From positions 62,001-126,000 of the forward strand of contig UWYS01000008.1 of assembly GCA_900291925.1 (NCBI GenBank): DNA of 64,000 nucleotides, given 5' to 3'. Below, one piece after another: positions 62,415-64,000 of this stretch (the stretch's first letter is position 1; each line of letters begins with the position of its first letter). The DNA is from Thecaphora thlaspeos (lineage: Eukaryota > Basidiomycota > Ustilaginomycetes > Urocystidales > Glomosporiaceae). The notes beneath the pieces were generated by a model. It was given only the letters and a program-made list of their open reading frames with translations, made no database searches and was not told the DNA's origin. A program made the position numbers and the translations under genes.

Positions 62415-64000
62415 TAAGATGTTGATCCCACGGAGCGCGACCCAGGAGCTGGGGGACCTTGTTTCGGCCGAGCACGCATGATGAACGCCATCTCTTGTCC
62501 TATGGGCAAGGGTTGCGGGAGAAGAGAGCTGCGGGGACCGCGTGGTCGACCCTGCGCCGCACTTTCTTTTGCGCGCCTATCCTCGCTTCGCTTCGCGTCG
62601 TTGCGGGGTCCGCCCATCCACGCCCTTTGGCAAGAGATGGAAGGGCGAGGGGCTCCTTGAAGACTCCACGCGGCTCCCCAAGTCAGCACGCACGGCGAGG
62701 AGGGGAAAAAGGCGGCCGGCGAAATCTTTGAATGATAATGCCATCTTCATCTCGCTTTTCTAGATCCCAGTCTTCCAAAAAGGGTTGCACTTGGCCCTCC
62801 TTGGCGTACATGTATTGCAAGTGAAGGTGGAATTGCATGGCTGCGGTAGATCTTCGGCTGGACTGGCGCCTACTTGAACACGAAGCCCATTGCCATGAAC
62901 ACCAGCAGCGTACAGGTGCAGAACAGGAACACGAAACTCATGCCGCTGGTTGTCGACCATCGTACGTAACGATACGTACGCATGTACCACAGTAGGAAGG
63001 TCTCAGTGCGGTGGGCTTGCTCAAGTCTGGCTTTGCGATGGGCCTCGACATTTTCACCTTGAGCACCCGCACAGCGGTGCGAGCATTCGCAAGGAGCTGA
63101 TCCTGACGGACGCGGCGGACCAGACAAAGCGGCCCGTACTGTACACTACGTACGTACGTACGGTGATGCTGCTGGTGGCACTCTGCATCGTTCGAAGGAA
63201 AGGGTCCCCGTCTAGATGCTTTCTTCTGGTCGGAAGGGCGTGGCGAGGGGCGGTCACTGCGCACGAATTCACCTGGCTTCGGAGGATTCCGTGGCTCAAC
63301 TCGGATGAGCATGCGGACCTGCGCCCGCAGAGGCCGGGCTCCTCCTTGCCCCGGGATCGGTGGAGCTTGTCGTCAACGACGATTGGACGAACATCTTTGT
63401 CGGCCAAGCCGCCTTCCGGGCGCGCGAGACGGGCAGGAAGGAACGGAGGCGGCCGACTTTGATGGCACAAATCCCGTAGCGCCCAAAACCCTACCACCCC
63501 TCGGCAGCCAACCGACAGGCAGACGGAGGAAAGGCCTAGCGGCGTAGCGGGTTCGGCGAAACTCTGGGAATGGCAGGTCGAGCGGCCTCTCTCCGCAGCT
63601 GCAAGTTGGTGGACCAGGCCGAACCAGGCAAGCCAAACGTAGTTACAGTCGGGCAGGGCGAGCAGCCACGGCTTTGTTGGCCATTAGCTGATGATCGAAG
63701 AGAAGTGGCCGGGGCCAGAGCCGGGCGTTTCAATCGACCGGTCCAGATTCAAATCCCAAGCGGAAAGCCTTTTTGCGAATCGAGCGGGTTGCTGTGGCGG
63801 GCAAGCGGCGACTCATCGTCCATATGGAGTAATGTATGTACAGGGGCAACAGAGAAAACTTTCTTCAAGGATAAATCTCGGCGCATCTCTGCAGGACTCT
63901 CGGGGAGAATTCTGTCTCAAACCCTACCCGACCGGTGTACTGTCGTTTTCCCTCTCGCAGCTGCGATGCTGTTGCACAACTTATCTCCGTCTTTCCCGCC
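62415..64000. other. Right flank without a supported gene
   Basis: 1.6 kb. CpG-rich host sequence resumes directly after the transposon. A short minus-strand frame ending at 62870 carries a hydrophobic stretch (SFVFLFCTCTLLVFMAMGF) that could be the membrane segment of a small protein, but I cannot find a convincing start or family. Palindromic ACGTACGT runs lie near 62960-62985 and 63147-63161. The end of the window may hold the promoter of a gene outside it. Confidence 0.4.

Noticed and set aside
63700..63770. tRNA gene suggested by a B-box-like GATTCAAATCC
   Set aside because: The flanking bases do not form a T-stem and no A-box or acceptor stem can be placed upstream.

Overview
The window is nuclear DNA from a GC-rich, intron-bearing fungus. 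Short spliceosomal introns (roughly 90-240 nt, mostly GTRNGT...YAG), split codons, fungal-only families (Zn2Cys6 regulator, Het-C protein, questin-oxidase-like protein) and housekeeping genes of basidiomycete type suggest a basidiomycete. Low intron density and long, low-complexity-rich exons point most to Ustilaginomycotina (smut-like fungi); the species is an inference I cannot fix from sequence alone.

Layout: ILV6 (acetolactate synthase regulatory subunit); a hypothetical gene; a broken FucP-type sugar transporter; RPL10A (ribosomal protein uL1) whose start codon is split by an intron; a broken alkali-cation P-type ATPase; a Nup2/Nup50-type nucleoporin; a DCAF7/WDR68-type WD40 protein; a large Med1-like ORF running in frame and without a stop into the first exon of TRM9 (tRNA wobble-uridine methyltransferase); a secreted Het-C protein; a Zn2Cys6 regulator; prohibitin PHB2; a twin CX9C Cmc1-family protein; IPK1 (InsP5 2-kinase); an Mga2/Spt23-type membrane-anchored regulator; MCM5; a questin-oxidase-like protein with a probable 12-nt microexon; GCN2; then a 2,981-bp TA-flanked Tc1/mariner-like element and about 1.6 kb without a convincing gene.

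Most genes are unrelated housekeeping functions rather than one pathway. Themes recur: amino-acid supply and its sensing (ILV6, GCN2), translation (uL1, TRM9, GCN2), mitochondria (ILV6, PHB2, Cmc1-like) and membrane or ion homeostasis (Mga2-like, the two broken transporters). No biosynthetic cluster, CRISPR array, rRNA or convincing tRNA was seen.

The most unusual points are (1) the Med1-like/TRM9 continuous reading frame, in which the upstream stop codon sits inside the 5' splice site; (2) the transposon, almost free of CpG inside a CpG-rich genome, with nonsense codons fitting CpG decay and an unidentified second ORF facing the transposase; (3) two neighbouring transporter genes each with two nonsense codons and two frameshifts while the ribosomal gene between them is intact; (4) the A|TG split start codon of RPL10A; (5) the microexon. 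All exon boundaries were inferred by eye from splice consensus, codon phase and recalled family motifs.
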